A stretch of 64,000 nucleotides of DNA, from the NCBI GenBank assembly GCA_963712595.1, contig CAVQIM010000006.1:1-64000 (forward strand). The letters are read 5' to 3'. Of the stretch, positions 8,372 to 16,681 are shown in pieces (position 1 is the stretch's first letter; every line of letters begins with the position of its first letter). Below the pieces are notes generated by a model, which had not been told where the DNA came from, did no database searches, and saw only the letters and a program-made list of their open reading frames with translations. The stretch is from VRUE01 sp963712595 (GTDB taxonomy: Bacteria; Actinomycetota; Thermoleophilia; Solirubrobacterales; 70-9). Both the position numbers and the translations under genes were made by a program.

Positions 8372-9109
8372 GTGCGGCGCCTGATCCCTGATCCCGGCTC
8401 GGTCACTGTCGAGGAGCAGCTCGACTCTTACCGCCCTTGGGAGCAGCCGCTCGCCGAGCGGCCGTTCCTGGCGACCAACTTCGCCGCCACGGTCGACGGG
8501 CGGGCGACTATCGGCGGAGTTTCGGGACCGATCGGCTCGGCGACCGATACGGAAGTGCTGGCGCGGCTGCGTACCCGCTTCGACGCGGTGATGATCGGCG
8601 CCGGGACGATGCGGGCCGAGCGCTACGGGCGGCCGATCGCAGATCAGGAGAAGCGCGAGCGCCGCGAGCGGATCGGCCTCCCCCACGATCCGCTGATGGT
8701 GATCGTCAGCGGTCGCCTCGACCTGCCCTGGGACGCACCGCTCTTCACCGAGGGGGCGGGGCGAGTGCTGATCTTCACCGCCTCGGAGGCCGAGCCGCCG
8801 GAGACGGCGACCAGCCTGCGCGTCGTCCGCCACGAGGGCGAGATCGACCTGACCAAGGCGCTCCAGCACCTGCGCCACGAGCGCGGCATCCGCGCCGTGC
8901 TCTGCGAGGGCGGCCCGCACCTGCACGGACAGCTCTGGGCGAGCGGCCTGGTCGACGAGCTCTTCCTCACCACCGCCCCGAAGCTGACCGGGGCGAGCGC
9001 GCCGCGGATCATCGAGGGCAACCCGCTCCCAGCCACGACCGAGCTCGAGCTCGCCTGGCTGCTGGAGCGCGACGGCGAGCTCTTCGCCCGCTACCGCTCC
9101 AATCGCTGA
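8372..9109 (+). CDS. RibD C-terminal-domain (dihydrofolate reductase-like) reductase
   Basis: 245-aa protein with the RibD_C fold: 'NFAATVDGRATIGG' near residue 36, 'DAVMIGAGTMRAERYG' near 72, and 'VLCEGGPHLHGQLWASGLVDEL' spread over about 170-192. This NADPH-dependent family includes the pyrimidine reductase of riboflavin synthesis and stand-alone homologues with unassigned substrates. No deaminase domain or rib gene is nearby, so a riboflavin role is not established. GTG start at 8372, 18 nt after the upstream hairpin. Confidence 0.8.
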   Translation: MRRLIPDPGSVTVEEQLDSYRPWEQPLAERPFLATNFAATVDGRATIGGVSGPIGSATDTEVLARLRTRFDAVMIGAGTMRAERYGRPIADQEKRERRERIGLPHDPLMVIVSGRLDLPWDAPLFTEGAGRVLIFTASEAEPPETATSLRVVRHEGEIDLTKALQHLRHERGIRAVLCEGGPHLHGQLWASGLVDELFLTTAPKLTGASAPRIIEGNPLPATTELELAWLLERDGELFARYRSNR

Positions 9110-9151
9110 GTTCGCCTTTTGTCTCGCATACCGAGACTAAACGCGAACTCA
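9107..9151. terminator. Two-tier hairpin at the RibD-like stop codon
   Basis: Outer arms TGAGTTCGC (9107-9115) and GCGAACTCA (9143-9151) enclose an inner stem GTCTCG/CGAGAC (9121-9126, 9132-9137). The stop codon TGA is the first triplet of the outer arm. Probably a terminator or attenuator before the acyl-CoA dehydrogenase. Confidence 0.55.
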
Positions 9152-9203
9152 CCACGCGGCCCGCTAGCGTTCGGGCGCCAGCCCCGAGGAGAGGAACCAG
9201 TCG

Positions 9204-10466
9204 ATGGACTTCACGCCGAGCCCCCAGGTCGAGACGCTGCGCGAGCGCATCCTCGACTTCATGGACGCGGAGATCTATCCGCAGGAGCGCGAGATCATGG
9301 AAGCGCTCGACGACGAGGTCGCTCCCGGCGTGCCCTACCCGAAGATCCTGGTCGAGATCCGCGAGCGGGCCAAGGGCGAGGGGCTGTGGAACCTCTTCAT
9401 GCCCGACGAGCGCTTCGGGCCGGGGCTGACGAACTGGGAGTACGGCCTGCTCTGCGAGGAGATGGGGCGCAGCCCCGCCGCAGCGCCGATGGCCTTCAAC
9501 TGCTCGGCGCCGGACACCGGCAACATGGAGATCCTCGCCGAGCACGGCTCAAATCAACAGAAAGAGGAATGGCTTGAGCCACTCCTGGAGGGCCGGATCC
9601 GCTCCTGCTTCTCGATGACCGAGCCCGAGGTCTCAGGCTCCGATCCCACCCTGCTGCAGGCGCGCGCCGTGCGCGACGGCGACGAGTGGGTGATCGACGG
9701 CCACAAGTGGTTCACCTCGGGCGCGGTCGGCGCCGAGCTGGCGATCGCGATGGTCGTCACCGACCCCGAGGCCAACCCCTACGCGCGCGCCTCGATGATC
9801 TGCGTCCCGACCGACACGCCTGGCTTCAACCTGGTCCGCCCGATCCCGGTGATGGGCCACGACAAGGGCCCCGGTCACTGCGAGATCCGCTACGAAGAGT
9901 GCCGCGTCCCCGCCGCCAACCTGCTCGGCGGCCAGGGGATGGGCTTCGTCGTCGCCCAGGACCGGCTCGGCCCGGGCCGCATCCACCACTGCATGCGGGC
10001 GATCGGCACTGCCGAGCGGGCGCTGAAGATGATGTGCAACCGCGCCAACGAGCGCCAGGCCTTCGGCGGCCCGCTGGGCGAGAAGCAGTTCGTCCAGGAG
10101 GCGATCGCCGCCTCGCGGATGGAGATAGACCAGGCCCGCCTGCTCACCCTCTACGCCGCCTGGAAGATGGACACCGAGGGCAAGCGAGCCGCCCGCCAGT
10201 CGATCTCGGCGATCAAGATCGTCGCCGCCAACATCGTCATGAACGTGCTCGACCGCGCGATCCAGGTGCACGGCTCGCTCGGCATGACCGACGACACCCC
10301 GCTCGCTGCGCTCTGGCGCTTCAGCCGCATGCTGCGCCTGGCAGACGGCCCCGACGAGGTCCACAAGATGGTCCTCGCCCGTCGCGAGCTCAACCGCTGG
10401 GCCAAACGCGCCGAGGCCTCAGCCGCGGGGGAGCTGGACCCGAAGCACGCCAGGCGCGCAATCTGA
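9204..10466 (+). CDS. Acyl-CoA dehydrogenase (ACAD10/11-like)
   Basis: 420-aa flavoprotein with the three-part acyl-CoA dehydrogenase fold: helical N-domain, beta-domain with the FAD/substrate motif 'FSMTEPEVSGSDP' (about residue 137), and C-terminal helical domain with 'RQAFGGPLGEKQFVQE' and 'IQVHGSLGMTDDTPLA'. It should oxidise acyl-CoA to 2-enoyl-CoA with electrons passing to ETF. The C-terminal signature resembles ACAD10/11 enzymes, which in eukaryotes are fused to an APH-type kinase domain; an APH-type kinase gene lies at 11374. GAGGAGAGG precedes the ATG by 9-10 nt. Chain-length specificity is not readable. Confidence 0.9.
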   Translation: MDFTPSPQVETLRERILDFMDAEIYPQEREIMEALDDEVAPGVPYPKILVEIRERAKGEGLWNLFMPDERFGPGLTNWEYGLLCEEMGRSPAAAPMAFNCSAPDTGNMEILAEHGSNQQKEEWLEPLLEGRIRSCFSMTEPEVSGSDPTLLQARAVRDGDEWVIDGHKWFTSGAVGAELAIAMVVTDPEANPYARASMICVPTDTPGFNLVRPIPVMGHDKGPGHCEIRYEECRVPAANLLGGQGMGFVVAQDRLGPGRIHHCMRAIGTAERALKMMCNRANERQAFGGPLGEKQFVQEAIAASRMEIDQARLLTLYAAWKMDTEGKRAARQSISAIKIVAANIVMNVLDRAIQVHGSLGMTDDTPLAALWRFSRMLRLADGPDEVHKMVLARRELNRWAKRAEASAAGELDPKHARRAI

Positions 10467-10472
10467 GCAAAG

Positions 10473-10530
10473 AAGAGGGCGGCCTCCCGGCCGCCCTCTT
10501 GACTGCCAATTTCGCCTCGATAAGGCGAAA
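10473..10530. terminator. Bidirectional terminator region
   Basis: A 12-bp stem AAGAGGGCGGCC-tccc-GGCCGCCCTCTT (10473-10500) follows the acyl-CoA dehydrogenase stop. A second stem TTTCGCCT-cgata-AGGCGAAA (10510-10530) sits just behind the convergent gene's stop at 10539. The first stem shares its core with the clear terminator at 50354-50384. Confidence 0.7.
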
Positions 10531-10538
10531 CGTCAGAG

Positions 10539-11273
10539 CTATTTCGTGCCGATCACGTCGACCGCGCCTGAGGAGGCGACGATGCCGGTGGTGCCGGTTT
10601 TGCAGAACCCCTGAACTACGAGGCTCACAGTGTGAGGCGTGGGAGTACCCGGCTCGAAGCGACCGAAGATGAAGGGGCCGATCTCGAGTCGCTTGCTGAC
10701 GGTCCCGGTGCCTTCGTCTACAACTTCACCGAGGGCAACGATCTGTTCGTTTTTCGGTTCGGCCGGGTTGGGAGAGTCAAGGAGAACGAATGCGGTGGCG
10801 CGGCGGAAGCCTGCTGAGAGTTCGCACTCGGATTGGAAGGTTATGTTCATGGCGCCCACGAACGAGTCGTTCTCTTCGGCCGCCTGCGTGTAGGTCGTGG
10901 GATTCAGCGGATAGTTCGTGAAAGTGGTCGACGTCGTGCTCACCGGCACGTTGCCGCTGCCGCGGAACTTCGCCACGACGCGCCCGAACGGCGTCGTTTC
11001 CGCGTTGATGTTGGCGCCGGTGATCGTGTTGCCGGCGATCTTTTCGCCGGTCACGGCCGCGTTCTTGATCTTCGCGGTGGTGACCGCATTTTTCTTGATC
11101 TTGCGGGTGGTGACCGCGTTTGCCTTGATCTTCGCTGTGGTAACCGAGTTCGACTTCAGCTGGTTGGAGCCGATCTTCTTCGCGGCGAAGGCGGTGGCGC
11201 CGCCGAGGATGAGGAAGACTGCGATCGACGACATCACGTTTGCGTACGTGAGCCGCTTGCGTATCTGCTGCAC
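10539..11273 (-). CDS. Small secreted protein with degenerate NAVTTxKIK repeats
   Basis: 244-aa protein. The N-terminus 'TYANVMSSIAVFLILGGATAFA' is a signal/anchor segment common to a Thermoleophilia secreted family. Residues about 33-90 carry tandem 8-10 residue repeats (NSVTTAKIKA, NAVTTRKIKK, NAVTTAKIKN, NAAVTGEKIAG) like short beta-helix turns. The remainder is a beta-rich domain of unknown function with two Cys. GTG start at 11273 has AAGGAG 5 nt upstream. Extracellular location is inferred from the leader; no enzymatic motif was found. Confidence 0.75.
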   Translation of the reverse strand: MQQIRKRLTYANVMSSIAVFLILGGATAFAAKKIGSNQLKSNSVTTAKIKANAVTTRKIKKNAVTTAKIKNAAVTGEKIAGNTITGANINAETTPFGRVVAKFRGSGNVPVSTTSTTFTNYPLNPTTYTQAAEENDSFVGAMNITFQSECELSAGFRRATAFVLLDSPNPAEPKNEQIVALGEVVDEGTGTVSKRLEIGPFIFGRFEPGTPTPHTVSLVVQGFCKTGTTGIVASSGAVDVIGTK

Positions 11274-11373
11274 GAAATCTCCTTGCTTAGGGGACGAGGT
11301 CGAGATCCTCCCGATCTGCTCGGCCGAACTCTTCAGGTTCTCGAAACAGATGTCAAGCGCGCCGGACGCGCCG

Positions 11374-12432
11374 TCAGCCGCGGCGCTCGGCCTCCTCGGC
11401 GGCAGCGGCCAGGCGCTCGACCAGGCGGGCGAACTCTTCGATTCCGGGATCGACCTTGCCGTACTGGCCGGCCGCGTAGCGCGCGTAGACGCCCTCGAGG
11501 ATGATCGCCAGCTTCCAGTAGCCGAGGGCGATGAAGTAGTCGAGCTGAGCGAGATCGCGTCCGGAGCGCTCGGCGTAGCGGTCCCTCAGCTCCTCGCGGC
11601 TGGGGAACCCCGGCGCAAGCGTCGCTGGCTGGCCGAGGGCGATCAGCTCGTCGCCCGCCTCGGGCCAGTAGACCATCAGCAGCCCGACGTCGGCGAGCGG
11701 GTCGCCGAGGGTGCAGAGCTCCCAGTCGACGACCGCTGCGACCTCGCCCCGCGGGCTCAGGATCATGTTGTCGAGCCGGTAGTCGCCGTGGACGATCGTC
11801 GCCGGGCCCTGCTCGGGGATGCGGGCGGCGAGGCGGTCGTGGACGGCGTCGACCGTCGCCAGCTCGCGCGTCTTCGACTTCTCCCACTGGCCGTGCCAGC
11901 GATGCAGCTGGCGGGCGACGTAGTCCTCCTTGCGGCCGAGCTCGCCGAGGCCGGCGGCGTCGGGGTCGACGGCGTGGATCGCGACCAGCGTGTCGACGAC
12001 GCGCTCGCCGATCGACCGCCGGTCCCCCTCGTCGGGGAAGGCATCGGCCTCGCTGAGCCCGCGCAGGATCGGACCCTCGACGAACTCCATCACGTAAAAC
12101 GGCGCCCCGTTGACGCTCTCGTCCTCGCAGAGACCGACCACGGGCGCAACCGGCACCGGCGTCGGCGCCAGGGCCGAGACCACCCGGTGCTCGCGCCCCA
12201 TGTCATGGGCGGAGCCGAGGCGCTTGCCGAGCGGAGGGCGGCGAAGAGCCCAATGACCCTTGCCGGCGTCGCGGACCCCGTAGGTCAGATTCGAGTGCCC
12301 GCCCGAGATCCGCTGGAAGGAAAGCGGCAGCTCGGCGCCGGGAACGTGCTCGGCGAACCAGGCTTCGACGCCGGCCCGATCGATCCCCTGCGGAGCCTCG
12401 GCACTGCCGTCGGCGGTAGCCTCGTCGGCCAT
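11374..12432 (-). CDS. APH-type phosphotransferase family protein
   Basis: 352-aa kinase-fold protein with the aminoglycoside-phosphotransferase catalytic motif 'HGDYRLDN' near residue 220 and the metal motif 'VVDWELCTLGDPLADVG' just after it. N-terminal lobe 'ISGGHSNLTYGV' binds nucleotide. This subgroup matches the kinase half of ACAD10/11, thought to phosphorylate hydroxylated acyl chains before dehydrogenation, and an ACAD10/11-like dehydrogenase is 1 kb away. A catabolic role is therefore more likely than drug resistance. ATG 12432 was chosen because a TATGCT -10 lies just upstream; longer in-frame starts are less likely. Confidence 0.85.
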   Translation of the reverse strand: MADEATADGSAEAPQGIDRAGVEAWFAEHVPGAELPLSFQRISGGHSNLTYGVRDAGKGHWALRRPPLGKRLGSAHDMGREHRVVSALAPTPVPVAPVVGLCEDESVNGAPFYVMEFVEGPILRGLSEADAFPDEGDRRSIGERVVDTLVAIHAVDPDAAGLGELGRKEDYVARQLHRWHGQWEKSKTRELATVDAVHDRLAARIPEQGPATIVHGDYRLDNMILSPRGEVAAVVDWELCTLGDPLADVGLLMVYWPEAGDELIALGQPATLAPGFPSREELRDRYAERSGRDLAQLDYFIALGYWKLAIILEGVYARYAAGQYGKVDPGIEEFARLVERLAAAAEEAERRG

Positions 12433-12490
12433 AGCCGCGCAAGCATATTCACGACGTCGTTTCCGGCTCAGCCCGTCGCTTGCCAACCGG

Positions 12491-13732
12491 TTGACGATTG
12501 GCTTTGCGGTGGCCTTCGCCGTGCTGACCGGCCTCGCGGTCGTCGGCGTCGCCCGCTTCCTGCAACAGCGGCAGGACTTCGAGAACGCAACCGCCCGCTC
12601 CTACCAGGTCGAGATCAGGGCCCGCAACAGCCTTGCGCAGGGCACCCGCCCCGGCGACGCGCGGGCGACCATCATCGCCCAGCAACAAAAGCGACAGGTG
12701 CTGCGCAGCGAGATCAGCGGCAAGACCCGCGACACGGCGCTGCTCGTCGGCGCCGGGCTGATCGCCGGCCTCACCGGCGCGGCCCTGCTCTTCAGCGGCC
12801 TGATCGCCTCGATGCGAAGACCACTGGAGGAGCTGGTCGCCGCCTCGGGCAGGCTCGCCGGCGGGGACCTCGAGGCCCGGGTGAAAATCGGCGGCCTCTC
12901 GGAGACCGCGACGCTCGGCGCCGCCTTCAACGAAATGGCGGGCGAGCTGCAGCGCCGGGCCGGCGAGCGCGATCAGCTCGAAACGATGAAGGACGAGTTC
13001 GTCCTCACCGCCTCGCACGAGCTGCGCAGCCCGCTCACCTCGGTGCAGGGATTCGCCGAGCTGTTGCTGCTCGAGCGCGACAAGCTCAGCCCCACGCAGG
13101 CCGACACGGTCGAGATCATTCTCGATAACACGCGCCATCTCGTGCGCCTGCTCAACGACCTCCTCGACCTCGCTCGCAGCGACGCCGGGCGGCTCACGAT
13201 CAAGCCCACGCCGACCGACCCCGGCCCGCTGGTGGAAGACTGCGCCCGAACGATGCGAAGCCAAACCGAAGCCAAGGGGCAGAGCCTGCACCTGCAGGTC
13301 GACCAGAACCTGCCCCGAATACACGTCGACCGCGATCGAATTCGCCAGGTCCTGGTCAATCTGCTCACCAACGCGCATGAGTATTGCCCGGAAGGAGCGG
13401 CGATCCGGGTGACAGCAGAGCGCCGCGATGCTGAAGTGGCACTCGCCGTGAGCGACGACGGGCCAGGGATGGCGGAAGATCAACTCGAGCACATATTCGA
13501 GCGCTTCACCCGCGGCGATGCGGGCCTGACGCAGCACGTCGGCGGCACCGGCCTCGGTCTGGCGATCTCGAAGTCGCTGGTCGAGCTGCACGGCGGCACG
13601 ATCGCCGCCGAATCGACCCCCGGCCGCGGCTCCACCTTCCGCGTCCACCTCCCCGTAAACGGCGCGGTCGTGGGGCAGATCCCCGCTGATGCAGACCAGC
13701 TTTCAGCCAATCTGCATGAGGAGGCGCAGTGA
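12491..13732 (+). CDS. Membrane sensor histidine kinase (HAMP, HisKA, HATPase)
   Basis: 413-aa protein. TM1 lies at residues about 3-25, a short extracytoplasmic loop follows, TM2 at about 78-102 and a HAMP region to about 155. The H-box 'SHELRSPLTSVQGFAE' lies near 176 (phospho-acceptor His). The HATPase has N-box 'NLLTNAHEYCPEG', G1 'DDGPGM' and G2 'GGTGLGLAI'. The sensing loop is only about 50 aa. The start is uncertain: TTG 12491 is the only usual start codon in frame before the first TM segment. It overlaps the downstream response regulator by 4 bp, so the two are translationally coupled. Stimulus unknown. Confidence 0.9.
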   Translation: MTIGFAVAFAVLTGLAVVGVARFLQQRQDFENATARSYQVEIRARNSLAQGTRPGDARATIIAQQQKRQVLRSEISGKTRDTALLVGAGLIAGLTGAALLFSGLIASMRRPLEELVAASGRLAGGDLEARVKIGGLSETATLGAAFNEMAGELQRRAGERDQLETMKDEFVLTASHELRSPLTSVQGFAELLLLERDKLSPTQADTVEIILDNTRHLVRLLNDLLDLARSDAGRLTIKPTPTDPGPLVEDCARTMRSQTEAKGQSLHLQVDQNLPRIHVDRDRIRQVLVNLLTNAHEYCPEGAAIRVTAERRDAEVALAVSDDGPGMAEDQLEHIFERFTRGDAGLTQHVGGTGLGLAISKSLVELHGGTIAAESTPGRGSTFRVHLPVNGAVVGQIPADADQLSANLHEEAQ

Positions 13733-14103
13733 GTGTCAAGGTCCTGATCGCCGACGACTCCGAGACGATCCTGCTGCTGCTGCGGACGCGGTTGGAGATG
13801 GAGGGCTACGAAGTCGTGACCGCGGCCGACGGCGAGGAGGTGATGGAGGCGATGCGGCGCGAACCCGCTCCCGGCCCCGACATCCTCCTGCTCGACGCGA
13901 TGATGCCCCGCAAGTCGGGCATCGACGCCCTGCGTGAGCTGCGGGCGAACGGAGTCAAGACGCCGGTCCTGATAGTCAGCGCCCACCAGGATGAGATGGA
14001 CGCCGACGCCGCCACCGACGTAGAGGTAAGCGGCTACATCACCAAGCCGATCGATTTCGACCTGCTCTTCGCGAGCATCGCGAAGCTGACCGCTAGCTCT
14101 TAG
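13729..14103 (+). CDS. Stand-alone response regulator receiver
   Basis: 124-aa CheY-like receiver with no output domain. Acidic pocket 'ADDSE' at residues 8-12, phospho-acceptor Asp in 'ILLLDAMMP' near residue 53, Ser in 'LIVSAH' and Lys in 'YITKP' near 106. The GTG start overlaps the kinase stop (GTGA), so it is the cognate partner. With no DNA-binding domain, output must be by protein-protein contact or relay. The last 11 bp overlap the convergent helicase gene. Confidence 0.9.
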   Translation: MSVKVLIADDSETILLLLRTRLEMEGYEVVTAADGEEVMEAMRREPAPGPDILLLDAMMPRKSGIDALRELRANGVKTPVLIVSAHQDEMDADAATDVEVSGYITKPIDFDLLFASIAKLTASS

Positions 14104-15520
14104 CCACCTCGAGGCGGATCTCGCTGCCCTTGAGCTTCGTTCCGTCGAGGAATTCAACCACGCGGTCTGCCTCCTCCGGTGCGACCCGGACGAACGAGAA
14201 GCGGTGCAGGACGTCGATCTCGTGGATCGCCTCGTCGGGCAGGACGGCGCCCTCGCGCAGGGCCCAGCGCAGATCCTCCTCGGAGATGCCGCTGCGCTCG
14301 CCGCGGTTGACGAACAGCTTGACCGAGTCCGAGTTGGCCGTCGCCTTGCGCTCGACGGTCTCCTCCTTCTTCTCCCGCCGTCGCGGGCGGGGGGCGTGCT
14401 CGATCCGATCCTCCGGTGCCTCCCACTCGCCGATCGTCGTCTTCACGTCGCGCTCGATGCGGCCGATCTCGTCGCGCTGGGCCGGGGTGACGAAGGTGAT
14501 CGCGCGGCCGGTGCGGCCGACCCGCCCGGTGCGGCCGATGCGGTGGACGTAGACCTCCGAGGAGGCCGGCACGTCGTAGTTGATCACGTGGGTGACGTGC
14601 TCGATGTCGAGGCCGCGCGCGGCGATGTCGGTGGCGACCAGCAGCCGCACGCGGTGGTCCTTGAAGGCGATCATCACACCGTCGCGCGAGCCCTGGCTCA
14701 TGTCCCCGTGCAGCGCCTTGACGTCGAGGCCTTTGTCCTTCAGCGTCTTCTCCAGCCGTGAAGCGCCGATCTTGGTGCGGCAGAAGATGATCGCCTGCTC
14801 GGGATCCTCCTGGCGCACCAGCTCGACCAGCCGCGACGCCTTCTCCTTGGCCTCGACCTCGACGAAGGCCTGGGCGATCGCGTCGACGGTCAGCGTCTTC
14901 GGCGTGATCCGGATCGTCGTCGGGTCGTACATGTAGCCCTCGGCGAGCCGCTGAATCGGCGGCGGCATCGTCGCCGAAAAGAGCGCCGTCTGGCGCCCGC
15001 TCGGGCACATCCGCAGGATCTTCTCGACGTCCTCGATGAAGCCGAGGTCGAGCATCTCGTCGGCCTCGTCGAGGACGATGTAGCGGGCCGCGGTGAGGAC
15101 CAGCGAGCGGCGCGACATCAGGTCCATCATCCGGCCGACGGTGGCGACGACGACGTGCGCGCCGGAGCGCAGCTGGGCCTGCTGGGATTTGATCGGGGCG
15201 CCGCCGAAGACGGCGACGATCTCGACGTCGAGGTGCTCGGCGTACGAGCGCAGCGCCTGGGTCACCTGGATGCAGAGCTCGCGGGTCGGGGTGAGGACCA
15301 CCGCCTGCACCTCGTCGTTGTCGGGATCGAGGTACTGCAGCAGGGGCAGCCCGAACGCCGCGGTCTTGCCGGTGCCGGTCTGCGCCTGGCCGATCACGTC
15401 GTGACCGCCGAGCAGCTCCGGGATCGCCTGGTCCTGGATCGGCGTCGGGTCCTCGAAGCCGAGCTCGTCGAGGGCCTGCTGGATCTGCGGCGAGAGACCG
15501 AGGTCTTTGAAGGCAGTCAC
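14093..15520 (-). CDS. deaD: DEAD-box RNA helicase (DeaD/CsdA type)
   Basis: 475-aa ATP-dependent RNA helicase. Q-motif 'FEDPTPIQDQAIP', Walker A 'AQTGTGKT' near residue 46, 'PTRELCIQ', 'VLDEADEML' (DEAD box) near 152, 'SAT', and motif VI 'HRIGRTGRVG' near 330. An Arg/Lys-rich linker leads to a C-terminal DbpA-type RNA-binding domain (about 400-475), as in CsdA/DeaD proteins that remodel rRNA or mRNA. It starts at ATG 15520 and overlaps the upstream oxidoreductase stop by 4 bp, so the two genes are co-transcribed. Its 3' end overlaps the convergent receiver gene. Confidence 0.93.
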   Translation of the reverse strand: MTAFKDLGLSPQIQQALDELGFEDPTPIQDQAIPELLGGHDVIGQAQTGTGKTAAFGLPLLQYLDPDNDEVQAVVLTPTRELCIQVTQALRSYAEHLDVEIVAVFGGAPIKSQQAQLRSGAHVVVATVGRMMDLMSRRSLVLTAARYIVLDEADEMLDLGFIEDVEKILRMCPSGRQTALFSATMPPPIQRLAEGYMYDPTTIRITPKTLTVDAIAQAFVEVEAKEKASRLVELVRQEDPEQAIIFCRTKIGASRLEKTLKDKGLDVKALHGDMSQGSRDGVMIAFKDHRVRLLVATDIAARGLDIEHVTHVINYDVPASSEVYVHRIGRTGRVGRTGRAITFVTPAQRDEIGRIERDVKTTIGEWEAPEDRIEHAPRPRRREKKEETVERKATANSDSVKLFVNRGERSGISEEDLRWALREGAVLPDEAIHEIDVLHRFSFVRVAPEEADRVVEFLDGTKLKGSEIRLEVAKS

Positions 15521-16464
15521 TTGGACGGGTCCAAGAGCAGCTTGCCGCTGGTGCGACGGGCGATCAGGTCTTCGTGCGCCCGCGCGGCTTCTGAGAGCGG
15601 GTAGACGCCGCCGACGGTCACCTCGAGCTCGCCGGCGGCGACGACGCCGAGCAGCTCGCCGATCATCGGCGCGGCCAGCTCGCGGCGGGCCAGCAGGTGC
15701 AGGAGCCAGAAGCCGACCACGGTCTTCGAGCCGCGCAGCAGGGCGGCGGTGGAGACGTCGCGCTGTTCGCGTGAGGCGATCCCGAAGACGACCATGCGGC
15801 CGAGCGGGGCAAGCACGCCCAGCTCGGCGTCGAAGGCGGCGCCGCCGCTCATGTGCAGGACGGCGTCGATGCGCTCGCCGCCGTTGGCCTCGCGGATCGC
15901 CGCGCCGAGGTCCTCGGAGCGCGAGTCGACGGTCGCGTCGGCCCCGAGCCGCTCGACCAGCGCCCGCTTCTCCTCGCTGGAGGCCAGCCCGATCACTTTT
16001 GCCCCGGCCCGCTTGCCCAGCTGCACCGCCATCGAGCCGGTCCCGCCGGCGGCCGCCTCGACCACCAGCGTCTCGCCCGGCTCGATCCGGGCACAGCGCT
16101 GCACCAGCGCCATCGCGGTCAGCCCCTGCAAGAGCAGAGCAGCGGCCACGTCGTCGTCAACCTCATCTGGCACGGGAATCAGCAGCGCCTCGGGCACGGC
16201 GACCTTCTCCGCGTACCCCCCGCTCCCCAGCAGCGCCGCAACCCGGCGGCCATCCTCAGTCCGCCCACTGATCTCCGCCCCGGGAATCAGCGGCAAGGAC
16301 TGCTCAGCCAGGTAATCGTTCCGCGTCGCGTGCGTATCGGCAAAGTTGATCCCGCTCCGCGCAACCTCGACCACGACCATCCCATCGCCAGCCTGCGGCT
16401 CGTCCACATCGACCAACCGAAGCTTCTCCGGCCCCCCGAACTCCTCTATCTGAATGGCCTTCAT
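15517..16464 (-). CDS. Zinc-free quinone oxidoreductase (MDR superfamily)
   Basis: 315-aa medium-chain reductase. N-terminal GroES-like domain 'SGINFADTHATRNDY' is the quinone oxidoreductase signature with no catalytic zinc Cys. The Rossmann motif 'AAAGGTGSMAVQLGKRAGAKVIG' (AxxGxxG within it) lies near 145. Likely an NADPH-dependent one-electron or enone reductase; physiological substrate unknown. ATG 16464 is preferred over longer frames because it gives the canonical 'MKAIQIEEFGGPE' start. The stop overlaps the helicase start (ATGA). Confidence 0.88.
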   Translation of the reverse strand: MKAIQIEEFGGPEKLRLVDVDEPQAGDGMVVVEVARSGINFADTHATRNDYLAEQSLPLIPGAEISGRTEDGRRVAALLGSGGYAEKVAVPEALLIPVPDEVDDDVAAALLLQGLTAMALVQRCARIEPGETLVVEAAAGGTGSMAVQLGKRAGAKVIGLASSEEKRALVERLGADATVDSRSEDLGAAIREANGGERIDAVLHMSGGAAFDAELGVLAPLGRMVVFGIASREQRDVSTAALLRGSKTVVGFWLLHLLARRELAAPMIGELLGVVAAGELEVTVGGVYPLSEAARAHEDLIARRTSGKLLLDPSK

Positions 16465-16514
16465 CGCCGGCGAACCATAGACGGCCGGGAGCACCTCGAC
16501 CGCTTGGACCCTGA

Positions 16515-16647
16515 GAGGGCGTCGCGGGCGCCTTGGTGGGAGCCTCGCGAAGCGGCCCCCGGCAAGGTGGTTCTAAGCCGCGAAGCGGCTCCAGATTCGT
16601 GAGCAAAGCGAACATAGGCTTCCATCAAGGCGCCCGCGATGTCCCTC
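16515..16647. repeat. 133-bp palindromic intergenic element
   Basis: Outer arms TCGCGGGCGCCTTGGTGG (16522-16539) and CCATCAAGGCGCCCGCGA (16622-16639) match as inverted repeats at 17 of 18 positions, extended by GAGGG/CCCTC. The interior contains smaller stems built on GCGAAGCGGC. It lies between the divergent oxidoreductase and kinase genes. Different in sequence from the other palindromic families in the window; no second copy seen here. Confidence 0.7.
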
Positions 16648-16681
16648 CCGCCCAGGGTGAAGCGGCTAACCTCCTCGCCCC

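Noticed and set aside
11374..12432. Aminoglycoside resistance kinase
   Set aside because: APH fold only; context and subgroup fit the ACAD10/11 kinase type rather than antibiotic resistance.
12449..13648. 399-aa minus frame opposite the histidine kinase
   Set aside because: Antisense of a gene with all kinase boxes.
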